Shown: in pieces, positions 28,577-36,568 of the stretch
Layout: every line of letters starts with the position of its first letter
Numbering within the stretch: the first letter of the stretch is position 1
Assembly: GCF_021991925.1 (NCBI RefSeq)
Contig: NZ_RXZI01000001.1
Coordinates: 744,001 to 808,000 of the forward strand
DNA length: 64,000 nt
Source of the DNA: Sutcliffiella horikoshii
GTDB lineage: Bacteria > Bacillota > Bacilli > Bacillales > Bacillaceae_I
Direction of reading: 5' to 3'
Notes under the pieces: generated by a model
The model's input: the letters and a program-made list of their open reading frames with translations, nothing else
Database searches by the model: none
What the model was told of the DNA's origin: nothing
Program-made: the position numbers and the translations under genes

Positions 28577-29017
28577 ATGCAAGAAGCTTTCATAAACTAT
28601 TTACCTGAACTGATTGGTGGCTTTATACTGGCATTTGTAACTTTTCTACTGACCAGGATTAATGAAAGAACAAAATGGAAAAGAGAGCTAGAAACGCAAA
28701 AGGTGAAAATGGATAGTGAAAAAGAAAAATTAGTTCTGGAATACGATGCGAAGTTAAGAGAACAGAATTTAAAGTTAAACCACGAAAAAGAACTAATGGA
28801 GAAACAACATGAACAAGAGATAGAAAAATATCAAATGCAAGTTAAAGATCAAGACGTGAGAAGTCTCATTAGTGGTGAATATGATATGGGTGTTTTAAGT
28901 GAGCAATTAGATGGAATTGAAGGGATGCTAGGAAAAGTCGAGAAAATGGACAACTTGTTAAAAAAACGAGGACTTAGTAATTCTAACCATCCTGCCAGAA
29001 AAAGAAAAAGAAACTAG
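28577..29017 (+). CDS. Membrane-anchored coiled-coil protein, element cargo
   Basis: A 146-residue protein: an N-terminal membrane helix (YLPELIGGFILAFVTFLLTRI), then a highly charged coiled coil (residues 45-95) and a C-terminal tail ending in basic residues. GGAGGG precedes the ATG. It starts 200 bp inside the left attachment site and is 11 bp upstream of an SRA-like/HNH endonuclease gene, so the two are probably cotranscribed. No family recognised; an accessory role in a defence module is an inference from position. Confidence 0.7.
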   Translation: MQEAFINYLPELIGGFILAFVTFLLTRINERTKWKRELETQKVKMDSEKEKLVLEYDAKLREQNLKLNHEKELMEKQHEQEIEKYQMQVKDQDVRSLISGEYDMGVLSEQLDGIEGMLGKVEKMDNLLKKRGLSNSNHPARKRKRN

Positions 29018-29028
29018 GGGGAAATTAA

Positions 29029-29853
29029 GTGGTTTTTGATCATGGATTGGTACCATCTGATGTAATTACGCATCGGGAATTAATTGATATTTTTACTGTT
29101 TCTACTTCCGGAGGGATGAGGCGCTCGCATGCAACAAATACACTTATATTGATTTCTGATCATACAAATGGTCTTTATGATGACCGATGGATCGAAGATG
29201 TATTTCACTATACCGGAATGGGGCAAGAAGGACATCAAAGCCTCGATTTCGCTCAAAATAAAACTTTGCATCTCTCTAATAGCTTGGATATAGGAGTTCA
29301 TTTATTTGAAGTATTTCAAGCAAATAATTATATCTATCAAGGAGAGGTATATTTAGCAGGCTCACCATATCAAGAAACGCAACCGGATAGAAATGACAAT
29401 CCTAGATCAGTATGGGTATTTCCTTTAAAGCTAAAAGACGGCCAAGATGAAGTCATTATTTCGCATGAAACATTAAAAGCTAAAGAAGAGATGCAAGAGA
29501 AACGAGCTAAAAGACTTTCAGAACGTGAATTGTTCGAAAAAGCTTCTTTTGCACCCATTAAACCTGGTTCTAGAAATGTTGTAACAAAGGTTTATGAACG
29601 TAATGCGACAGTATCCGAGTTTGCGAAAAGAAGGGCAAATGGTATTTGTCAATTGTGTGAAGAACCGGCACCATTTGAAACAAAGCATGGTGATCCTTAT
29701 TTAGAGACACATCATATCGTTTGGTTATCCCAAGGGGGACAAGACTCCATTGAAAATACAGTCGCTCTTTGTCCAAACTGTCACAGGAAAATGCATTCTT
29801 TAGATTTATTTGAGGATGTAATGAAGCTTCAGAACGTTTCGAGAATAAACTAA
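29029..29853 (+). CDS. McrA-like type IV restriction endonuclease, SRA-like and HNH domains
   Basis: A 274-residue protein. The N-terminal 140 residues resemble the SRA-like domain of ScoMcrA-type enzymes (YTGMGQEGHQSLDFAQNKTL and VHLFEVFQANNYIYQGEV), which read modified DNA. The C-terminus is a zinc-bound HNH nuclease: CQLCEEPAPF, LETHHIVWLSQGG and CPNCHRKMH supply the cysteines and the His-His pair. Family members cut methylated or phosphorothioated DNA. GTG start with GGGGGAAA upstream. It ends at a terminator, so with the preceding gene it forms a two-gene cargo unit. Confidence 0.85.
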   Translation: MVFDHGLVPSDVITHRELIDIFTVSTSGGMRRSHATNTLILISDHTNGLYDDRWIEDVFHYTGMGQEGHQSLDFAQNKTLHLSNSLDIGVHLFEVFQANNYIYQGEVYLAGSPYQETQPDRNDNPRSVWVFPLKLKDGQDEVIISHETLKAKEEMQEKRAKRLSERELFEKASFAPIKPGSRNVVTKVYERNATVSEFAKRRANGICQLCEEPAPFETKHGDPYLETHHIVWLSQGGQDSIENTVALCPNCHRKMHSLDLFEDVMKLQNVSRIN

Positions 29854-29883
29854 AAAACCACCGGATATATGGTGGTTTCCTAA
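29852..29883. terminator. Bidirectional terminator after the HNH gene
   Basis: AAACCACC and GGTGGTTT flank an 8-nt loop, between two convergent genes. Confidence 0.85.
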
Positions 29884-29887
29884 AATA

Positions 29888-30916
29888 TCAGTTTATGTTA
29901 TGAACAGCTTTTAATTCTCTATGAATATACTTTACCTCATCAAAATGTCCTTTCCATTCTGAATAAATACTTTGTAATTGACTAGTATCAAATTGAGTGT
30001 CCAAGAAAATATGGTTGGATGATTCAAATAAAGTATCGTACGTTTTAATCATTTCTTTTTCATAGTTATTTAAGTTTGAGTGATAATATTCATACTTTCT
30101 CTTAAAGTATTTTTGATAAGTTTGCTCATCTTCTTTTTCTAAATACTGTGTGCGATCTGTTACTGTATCAGGTATAGAATTATTTTTAAATTCTTTCTCT
30201 AATAATTCCTCAACCTCTTTACAAATAGATTGTATATATAAGTTTTGCTTATGAAAATTATTGATTAACTTTAAATTATTTACATGTAATTTGGTATAGA
30301 GTTCAAGTCTATATAAATATGCTTGAAGTTTTTTAATGTTTTTAGTCTCATCCTCCAATAACTTAGCTTTATTATCTAAATTTTTATTGGAATCGTTCAT
30401 TTGAATTATAGCGGTTTTAAGTTGTTCATTTATTACTTTCGCATCAGTAACATTTGAATTTACTTCTTTCTTATTTATTTCAATTTCTGCCTGAATTTCT
30501 TTTACATCTTTGAGTTTATCTGTGAAACTTTTTCTTAGAATTAAACCAAATATAGTAAATAGAACAGTAAGGACTGCTATAATTATACCAAATAATGCTA
30601 AAATAGAAGATATATTTCCTTCTAATAAACCAATCTTTTCCTCACGGCTTTCTAATAACAAATCCTTATTTTTAATAAGCATATCCGTTAAATCTTCTTT
30701 CGAAAGGTTACTATTTTGGTTTTCACTCAATATCTGGTTCAATTCTTCTTTGGTTAAATTATCATTTTGGTTTTCAGTTAATATCCGGTTTAATTCTTCT
30801 TCAGTAATAAAGTTTTCCCTTGGTGTAGTTTGAGCTAACGTAGTGCTGTTTGGCAGTAAAATAAAGATTAAAGCAGTAAATAAAATTAGTTTGTTTAATA
30901 GATTGCTACTTTCCAT
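29888..30916 (-). CDS. Secreted or membrane protein with short repeats and coiled coil
   Basis: A 342-residue protein with a signal peptide (LILFTALIFILLPNSTTLA), then three degenerate 15-residue repeats (EEELNRILTENQNDN, KEELNQILSENQNSN, KEDLTDMLIKNKD), a membrane helix near residue 115-140 (ILALFGIIIAVLTVLFTIFG), and a long cytoplasmic coiled coil. The start at 30916 follows GGGGAGGTAGATTT; an upstream in-frame start lacks a site. Topology suggests an outside sensor and an inside helical part. I do not recognise the family. It converges on the HNH gene in the element's left cargo zone. Confidence 0.7.
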   Translation of the reverse strand: MESSNLLNKLILFTALIFILLPNSTTLAQTTPRENFITEEELNRILTENQNDNLTKEELNQILSENQNSNLSKEDLTDMLIKNKDLLLESREEKIGLLEGNISSILALFGIIIAVLTVLFTIFGLILRKSFTDKLKDVKEIQAEIEINKKEVNSNVTDAKVINEQLKTAIIQMNDSNKNLDNKAKLLEDETKNIKKLQAYLYRLELYTKLHVNNLKLINNFHKQNLYIQSICKEVEELLEKEFKNNSIPDTVTDRTQYLEKEDEQTYQKYFKRKYEYYHSNLNNYEKEMIKTYDTLFESSNHIFLDTQFDTSQLQSIYSEWKGHFDEVKYIHRELKAVHNIN

Positions 30917-31839
30917 AAATCTACCTCCCCATTTCATTATTAAATATACCAAATAAAGAAAATTAATCCAGAGTTTTTGAAATTTATTTACACCTTTCCT
31001 CGATCATTTTTTCGAGTAATTATCGAGTCGAGATTCGAGTGATTGCGCCTGAAATTATGCCGATATGAGATATGTAAGTATAAACCCCAATAAGTAGATA
31101 TGTTGATTAAAGTTTTTCGATAGGTGTCTATTGAAAGAGGTTGAACATTGGTATGACAACGTTTTGGTGTATGGAAAGAGTTATGAATCGGTTGAATAGT
31201 AGATGTGTTTAGGGTGGAATAGATAGCTGATCTCTCTCTTGCTGTTAATAATTATAAAACACGAACGATCACCAAGTAATAATACTTGACACTAGTACCT
31301 GGTGCTAATTAATTTCCGTCAAATTGTATGATCGCGAGTAAATATACAGTAATCGGCCACACGGTTTATAAGACCGATAGATCGAAGAATGCTTATATAT
31401 CAACGTTTTCATGCTGTTCGGATAACTGGAATATGCAACATTTTATACATACAAGTTATATCAACGGATCGCAAGGTTAATGTGAGTCTTTTGCTTAGTG
31501 AAATTTTGCATAAATCGATCCTTGCTGAAGTAGTTATTTCAGATAATGCATACTATATGAAATTGGCTTGAGGGCGCGTTTTACGAAGATGATCCTTTTT
31601 TAGCTAGGGATAGGGGGCATCACTCCACCTCTCGCGCCAGGGGAAAATCAGACTACTTACCGCCGGGGTACTCATAGATAGAAGAACGTAAAATTTGTCT
31701 TTGGTAAAGCAACTTCCCAAAAAAATAAGGGGCCATTCACAACCAATCACAACACAATGATCACAACTCTTCAATTACTTACGCGATTTAATACAGTGTT
31801 TTATAATTAACGTAAATAATATTATTGGAGGGGTTAGCT
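30917..31839. other. Long intergenic region in the element with a GC-rich structured patch
   Basis: About 920 bp without a gene I can support. Most is AT-rich. Around 31570-31680 the base composition rises and GGCGCG and CGCGCC lie about 55 nt apart, with GGGGGCATC and CCGCCGGGG between or beside them. This could be an origin, an RNA or a decayed gene. A short open frame at 31389-31571 has no ribosome site and looks like chance. Confidence 0.5.
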
Positions 31840-31986
31840 ATGTATGAAAAAATGACCAAAAAAGAAATGATCCTTCGATTGCATGCTAAAGGTATCAAAC
31901 AAGTAGATATCGCAAGGGAAGTAAAAACGTACACTAATTATGTTTGGAAAGTAATTAGTGATCATACAAGTAAAGGAACTTCTTAA
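31840..31986 (+). CDS. Small helix-turn-helix protein
   Basis: A 48-residue protein, MYEKMTKKEMILRLHAKGIK followed by QVDIAREVKTYTNYVWKVI, which has the spacing of a resolvase/homeodomain-like helix-turn-helix. TTGGAGGGG lies 5-8 nt before the ATG. It is the first gene of the rightward block in the element and could be an excisionase or a regulator; the sequence does not decide. Confidence 0.7.
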   Translation: MYEKMTKKEMILRLHAKGIKQVDIAREVKTYTNYVWKVISDHTSKGTS

Positions 31987-32073
31987 AACTAACTTCTTCA
32001 TTATGAGGTTTTCAAAAATTTCCAACAAAACATTCAGAATACTTAGTTAACTATTTATTTATTTGGTTTAAAC

Positions 32074-32103
32074 TTGTACAATTAAATGGTACAAACGTAT
32101 AAA
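32074..32103 (+). promoter_or_regulatory. Promoter of the 32118 gene with a GTAC dyad
   Basis: TTGTAC, an 18-bp spacer and TATAAA precede an AAGGGGGA ribosome site. TGTAC and GTACA within it form an inverted repeat, similar to GTAC motifs upstream of other genes of the element. Confidence 0.5.
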
Positions 32104-32117
32104 AGGGGGAGTTACAT

Positions 32118-32504
32118 TTGAGAGAATATTTGAAAGTAGAGGTTCTTACCGATGAAAACAGGATTGATAAACTTCTAAAAAAGGGTTGGGAGATTATTGC
32201 AACTAATAATTATGTAATTGAGCCACCGGATTCACGTACTCAATATCATATGGGAATGCCTGCAAAAGTAAAAATACAACAACTTAAAGATATTGTTAAA
32301 AAGTATGAAGAATACGGATTCAAAGATCAATTAATTCAGAAGGTAGCTGACCAAAATGGTGACAACATTGAAGAATATACTATCGGAGGCGGAAGACCTG
32401 TATATAGTGAAACTGCAACTTTTATTCAAGAATATGAAGATGTTGTAAATGACCAGAATGTAAGTGTAACTAAAAAATTTAAAGATGAAGATTATAATTT
32501 TTAG
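32118..32504 (+). CDS. Hypothetical protein
   Basis: A 128-residue soluble protein from a TTG codon with AAGGGGGA 8 nt upstream. It begins REYLKVEVLTDENRIDKLLK and continues with KGWEIIATNNYVIEPPDSRT, which has the look of a small alpha-beta protein. I do not recognise the family. A promoter is visible upstream, and a hairpin with a T run follows near 32510-32540. Confidence 0.65.
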   Translation: MREYLKVEVLTDENRIDKLLKKGWEIIATNNYVIEPPDSRTQYHMGMPAKVKIQQLKDIVKKYEEYGFKDQLIQKVADQNGDNIEEYTIGGGRPVYSETATFIQEYEDVVNDQNVSVTKKFKDEDYNF

Positions 32505-32610
32505 ATTCAAGAGCTCCTGAAAGTTAAGGGGCTTTTTTATTTCTATATTCATAAATGAATGGACCTTCTTATGAGGGTTCTTTTTTTGCTTTCTTATCTA
32601 AAAATGAGAA

Positions 32611-32636
32611 AGTTACGTAACTGTACGGTACTAATG
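32611..32636 (+). promoter_or_regulatory. Palindromic operator-like site upstream of the RHH gene
   Basis: AGTTACGTAACT (32611-32622) is a perfect 12-bp palindrome, followed immediately by GTACGGTACTAATG. It is 35 bp upstream of the ribosome site of the RHH regulator gene, the expected place for an autoregulatory operator. Confidence 0.5.
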
Positions 32637-32670
32637 TATATGTCAAGTTAAAGAGAAGGGAGGAAACGGT

Positions 32671-32823
32671 TTGAAGAAACCACTTAAGACGAGGGATCAT
32701 CTTACAACAACATTAAGAAAAGACTTATTTCGTGAGCTGGATCGGTTGAACAATGAAACTAATATTCCAAAAAGCAGATTATTAGATCAAGCTTTAACCT
32801 TGCTATTTGAAAAACACAAATAA
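32671..32823 (+). CDS. Ribbon-helix-helix DNA-binding protein
   Basis: A 50-residue protein from a TTG codon with GGGAGG upstream. The sequence RDHLTTTLRKDLFRELDRLN, then IPKSRLLDQALTLLFE, is a clear ribbon-helix-helix: an N-terminal strand, then two helices of CopG/Arc size. Such proteins control copy number or partition genes in plasmids and phages. It overlaps no other gene and lies 11 bp before the HNH endonuclease gene. Confidence 0.85.
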   Translation: MKKPLKTRDHLTTTLRKDLFRELDRLNNETNIPKSRLLDQALTLLFEKHK

Positions 32824-32834
32824 ATAAAAGGAGA

Positions 32835-33356
32835 ATGATGAAAATGAAACAGGCTGAAGAGTGGAGAGAAATTAGTGGATATGAAGGTAGATATCTAGTG
32901 TCAAACAGGGGTAGAGTTAAAAGTTTATTAGGGCGTAAGGATAGAATTCTTAAACCTGGCACAAACACAAGCGGTTACTTGTATGTCTCAATTTTGAAAA
33001 ATAAAATTCCTAAAAACTTTCTTGTTCACCGTTTAGTTGCTCTGCATTTTATTCCAAATCCAGAAAGCAAAGAACAGGTTAATCACTCGGATGGCGTGAA
33101 AAAAAATAACCTAGCTTCTAATTTAGAATGGAATACCTATCGCGAAAATTACAATCATGCCTTAAGGAATAAGTTGATGCCAAAGGAGAGACATGGTACA
33201 ACAAGACTTTTTACTGATGATGAGGTTAAAACGTACAGACGGTTGCACCAAAAAGATAAAAAAGAATTTAGCATTAAAAATATCGCTATGTATATCAATG
33301 CAAATCCAATAACTTTACAAAAATGTATATCGCGACAGACTTACAAACACGTGTAA
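32835..33356 (+). CDS. HNH endonuclease with NUMOD4 motif, homing type
   Basis: A 173-residue protein. The N-terminus GYEGRYLVSNRGRVKS is NUMOD4; the HNH core is FLVHRLVALHFIPNPE followed by NHSDGVKKNNLASNLEW, with the histidine and asparagines expected for HNH_3. The C-terminal part (DDEVKTYRRLHQKDKKEF) may be a helix-turn-helix. Enzymes of this type occur as free-standing homing nucleases in phages. AAGGAG precedes two possible ATG codons; the first is given. Confidence 0.88.
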   Translation: MMKMKQAEEWREISGYEGRYLVSNRGRVKSLLGRKDRILKPGTNTSGYLYVSILKNKIPKNFLVHRLVALHFIPNPESKEQVNHSDGVKKNNLASNLEWNTYRENYNHALRNKLMPKERHGTTRLFTDDEVKTYRRLHQKDKKEFSIKNIAMYINANPITLQKCISRQTYKHV

Positions 33357-33393
33357 AGGGAATTTCAGTTGCCTTTGCCAAGAGAAGGAATCA

Positions 33394-33540
33394 ATTGGAC
33401 TATGGGTCAGCTTACTTCTTGCCATAATAGGTTCCTTCTTTTTAATTTTCTCATGCATTTCTTACGGAACGGAACTAACAAGGGTTTATCAAACAAGGGA
33501 CGGATCGGATAGATATATCAGTCACAAGAAAGGAATATAA
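33394..33540 (+). CDS. Possible small membrane peptide without a standard start
   Basis: A frame of 48 codons encodes GLWVSLLLAIIGSFFLIFSC and a charged tail ending SHKKGI. It has a good membrane helix but no ATG, GTG or TTG; only an ATT with AAGGA 4 nt upstream could start it. It ends 2 bp before the next gene. It may be real with a rare start, a decayed gene or chance. Confidence 0.3.
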   Translation: MGLWVSLLLAIIGSFFLIFSCISYGTELTRVYQTRDGSDRYISHKKGI

Positions 33541-33542
33541 CA

Positions 33543-34439
33543 GTGAAGCAATACGATGAGATGAAGAAGAGTTTGCTTTCCTATAAAACTAAATCTGTTT
33601 CACCAAAATCAATTGTTCCTTTAAAGGGAAGTCCAAACAAAGGGATAAATCCAGAGACGGGTGAACGTTTTAGATTTGAGAGCGAGTTAGATATTGAGCG
33701 GAAACAGAAATATGCAAGAATAAACAGCAACAAGAAACAAAACAAATTCACCAACACCAATATGGACGAGATCGATTATATTAGCGAGAATCTGACCAAC
33801 GCACAAATTGGTTATCTTATGATTCTTCAATGTTATATCAATTACGAAGGAAAGTTGATCCATAGTCAAAAAGATAAAACTCCTTTGAAATCAATTGAAA
33901 TCCAAAAGATACTTAGAATCCCTGAAAGGACTTTCTATGACTTTAAAGACGTCACTTTGAAGGCAGGGATTTTAACCTATGACAAAAACGTAAAAACATA
34001 CTCAATTAATAAAAAATTCATGTTCAAAGGAGCGTTTAATGGTATGAATGTTGTGTCTATTGTAACGAAAGAAATGAAAGTCGGATTAAACACCTCTAAA
34101 CCCGAAGAATTAGCGATGATTTTTAAGTTGCAGAAATTTGTCAACTTCAAGACTATGGCATTGGTTAAAAATCCTAATGAAACGGACTTAAATAAATTGG
34201 AATTCTTGAAACAAAAGGACCTGGCTGAATCATTAGGAGTTACGGCTTCCCATTTGTCCAGGAAGTTATATCAAATTGTCATCAATGGAGAATACATTAT
34301 CGCAAAAGTTAAAGTAGGTAGGGAGCCTAATAAATTTATGTTAAATCCCAATGTTTTCTTTCGTGGTAACTATGCAAAAATCCAAGAAAATATTGTTGCA
34401 GAAGTTTCCCCATTCTTTAAGGTTAAGAGTAAAAATTGA
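33543..34439 (+). CDS. Putative replication initiator or helix-turn-helix regulator
   Basis: A 298-residue protein from a GTG with AAAGGAA upstream. The central part has two helix-turn-helix-like stretches: SIEIQKILRIPERTFYDFKD near residue 120 and KDLAESLGVTASHLSRKLYQ near residue 224. The N-terminus is basic and probably disordered. The layout resembles plasmid or phage replication initiators. A pair of 22-bp direct repeats begins at its stop codon, the place for iterons or an autoregulatory site. No family name can be assigned with certainty. Confidence 0.6.
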   Translation: MKQYDEMKKSLLSYKTKSVSPKSIVPLKGSPNKGINPETGERFRFESELDIERKQKYARINSNKKQNKFTNTNMDEIDYISENLTNAQIGYLMILQCYINYEGKLIHSQKDKTPLKSIEIQKILRIPERTFYDFKDVTLKAGILTYDKNVKTYSINKKFMFKGAFNGMNVVSIVTKEMKVGLNTSKPEELAMIFKLQKFVNFKTMALVKNPNETDLNKLEFLKQKDLAESLGVTASHLSRKLYQIVINGEYIIAKVKVGREPNKFMLNPNVFFRGNYAKIQENIVAEVSPFFKVKSKN

Positions 34440-34484
34440 TCTGACTCGCAGTTTTTTGCATCAAAAATTGATCTGACTCGCAGT
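34431..34484. repeat. Two 22-bp direct repeats at the end of the Rep-like gene
   Basis: AAAAATTGATCTGACTCGCA followed by GT occurs at 34431-34452 and again at 34463-34484, exactly 32 bp apart (about three helical turns). The first copy overlaps the stop codon. This is consistent with iterons or a terminator-proximal operator. Confidence 0.8.
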
Positions 34485-34676
34485 ATGGAAAAGTGTCTTG
34501 GTTCCTTTAGTATCAAGGGATCAAGTCACTTTATGACCTTAGATTTATTCATATTCATTAATAATGTTCAGAAAGTTAATGTTCCTAAAAATTAAAACGC
34601 TGAAAGTTCAGGATTAATATGCCGTATTGACTGTGGTCTTGTATAAACTAACTAATCAACAAAAGGAGAAGTGAAG

Positions 34677-34889
34677 ATGCAAATTAAAGACAATGAAGTT
34701 TACATTAAAGATGAAATGATTAAACGATTTCTTGAAAGTCTAGAGATTAAAACTATCCGAAAAGAAGATGAAGCAAATGTTTATAATCTGACCAGTGAGT
34801 TATTGTTTAATGTTAACCAAGCTAGGTTCCTATTTGAAACTATTATTGAACAAGTTAGACGTAATAAGAAAAAGTTATCGGATAACTAG
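34677..34889 (+). CDS. Hypothetical small protein
   Basis: A 70-residue soluble protein, acidic and helical, beginning MQIKDNEVYIKDEMIKRFLE. I use the ATG at 34677, with AAAGGAG 8 nt upstream; the GTG at 34671 is too close to that site. No family recognised. Confidence 0.65.
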   Translation: MQIKDNEVYIKDEMIKRFLESLEIKTIRKEDEANVYNLTSELLFNVNQARFLFETIIEQVRRNKKKLSDN

Positions 34890-35033
34890 CTTTCCAATAG
34901 CCTTAACCAATAGAAGGTTGAAGGGGACTTGTGTAGCAGAGAATTTATTACCTACATGCCCCCCTCCCTTTTACCTGGATGAGGCATTTGAAAACAAATA
35001 ATTATGTGAAGGTTGCAATTGACCGTTCGAAAG

Positions 35034-35288
35034 CTAGGATCGTGTTTGTGAACGATTAGATGTACAGTCTACTAAAACTTGTACAGATTCTTCAAAGGAA
35101 TCCCCTGTATCCCTTATTGTGTATTCGTAATCACATAGTCTTCCGTAAATACCTATTTCATCATCATTCCCGAAGAATAAGTTAATTTCAGCTCTATCCC
35201 TTACCATTAAGAGCACAGGGGTAATATCTCTAAATTCTACCCTTGACAATATTTCCTTATTTCCTCTATCTAAAAATTCTACTAACAT
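35034..35288 (-). CDS. Hypothetical small protein
   Basis: An 84-residue minus-strand protein beginning MLVEFLDRGNKEILSRVEFR, probably beta-rich, with a strand-like middle (PVLLMVRDRAEINLFFG). The ATG at 35288 has GGAGGT four bases upstream; an ATG 12 nt further up would put the ribosome site inside the gene. It is divergent from the 35375 gene. No family recognised. Confidence 0.65.
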   Translation of the reverse strand: MLVEFLDRGNKEILSRVEFRDITPVLLMVRDRAEINLFFGNDDEIGIYGRLCDYEYTIRDTGDSFEESVQVLVDCTSNRSQTRS

Positions 35289-35374
35289 GGTTACCTCCAA
35301 ATGGAATTGTAATATTTGTACTTAGTTATTAGTAGTTATTAAGTATCTATTCCTATTGAAGGTGAGGAAATTAA

Positions 35375-35995
35375 ATGTTCTTTAAAACAAAGGTAAAAAG
35401 TAAAAAGATTAGTGATAAACAACAAGAAGAGTTCCAAAATATATTATCATTTGCAAAAACAATCATTGAAACTAGTCAGGAAAGAAATCCAGGAAAGCAT
35501 CCAATACATGAAGTTATTCATATTCTCGGAAACAAGATACGATCGGATTATATGGTGAGATTATTAAAAGTGAAGGATGAATCAGATTTATCTTCCTTTG
35601 TACCACCAAAAATGTTTGAAAGTAATCAAATTTTCTCATTGGAAGGAGAAAAATTTTATGATCTTATTACGAAGAAGAAAGAGACTAGGTACGCCTCACT
35701 GAATAAAGATACAGTTATACCCTGGGCGTGGAAAAGAGAGCGACTATCTAATGTTTTGTTGAATATTGGACCGGATCGGCCATATGGTGATTGGAAGCAA
35801 GATAAGTTAAACCATAAACTACAGTTATGGCTTCCGCTTGGTTTATATTGGGTTTGGGGAGGTAATCATTCTATCTCTGTTGGAATTTTACAAGGGAAAG
35901 GAACAATTTCAACAAGTGATATTTACGATATCAGTAATATATATAACTATGTTACGTGCGACGGAAGACACTATATTAGGAAATTTGATCAATAG
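35375..35995 (+). CDS. DUF6710-like protein
   Basis: A 206-residue soluble protein. The C-terminal half contains IPWAWKRERLSNVLLNIG, NHKLQLWLPLGLYWVWGGNH and SISVGILQGKGTI, which I associate with the DUF6710 family of Firmicute mobile elements; the assignment is from memory. Conserved Trp, His and Asn suggest an enzyme, but no catalytic role is known to me. AGGTGAGGAAA precedes the ATG. Confidence 0.65.
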   Translation: MFFKTKVKSKKISDKQQEEFQNILSFAKTIIETSQERNPGKHPIHEVIHILGNKIRSDYMVRLLKVKDESDLSSFVPPKMFESNQIFSLEGEKFYDLITKKKETRYASLNKDTVIPWAWKRERLSNVLLNIGPDRPYGDWKQDKLNHKLQLWLPLGLYWVWGGNHSISVGILQGKGTISTSDIYDISNIYNYVTCDGRHYIRKFDQ

Positions 35996-36241
35996 ATTAT
36001 TTCAGAAGTAGATAACGTGGAATTGGCCGCAATTTTTGAAATTGGGAGGCTAATGACAAAACACTCTATATCATATTAGTTCTAAACATTAAGCGCCTTT
36101 TATCAGGGTGCTTTTTTGTTTTTATTAAACAATCAATAAACTCAAAAACACTGATATATCAAAGGTTGTAAGTAGTTGCGCTTTTGTGAGTCTAAAACGG
36201 TACTAATGTTTAGAGAAGGAAAAAAGAAAGGAGAAAAAGCG

Positions 36242-36514
36242 ATGAACAAAAGACGTAGCAGAAAGGAAATTATAGATGCAATTTCTTTTAACTCGATCGG
36301 ACACAAAATCATTTACCAAGAAGCTATCTCATTAACAAATTTAGCCGAAAAAATGAGTATTTCAAAGCCAGCTCTTTCTATCCATACCAGGGATGAAGAT
36401 ATTAAGTATGCTTTAGAAAAAATAGGGATCAGATCAATAAAGCGTGGTAAGGTTATTTACTTTGATTGGCATGTTCAAGAGGAAGAACTAGAGATTGAAG
36501 TAATAAATAAATAA
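36242..36514 (+). CDS. Small putative helix-turn-helix protein
   Basis: A 90-residue basic protein. ISLTNLAEKMSISKPALSIH looks like a helix-turn-helix; the end is acidic. AAAGGAG lies upstream of the ATG at 36242, and an earlier in-frame start at 36176 has no site. A CGGTACTAATG motif is about 45 bp upstream. It directly precedes the tape-measure gene and may regulate it. It resembles the 42687 protein in size and arrangement. Confidence 0.65.
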   Translation: MNKRRSRKEIIDAISFNSIGHKIIYQEAISLTNLAEKMSISKPALSIHTRDEDIKYALEKIGIRSIKRGKVIYFDWHVQEEELEIEVINK

Positions 36515-36568
36515 AAATTGTCTGTTTGGCGATGTTCTGTACCGCAATTTTAGAAAGGAGAGAAAAGA

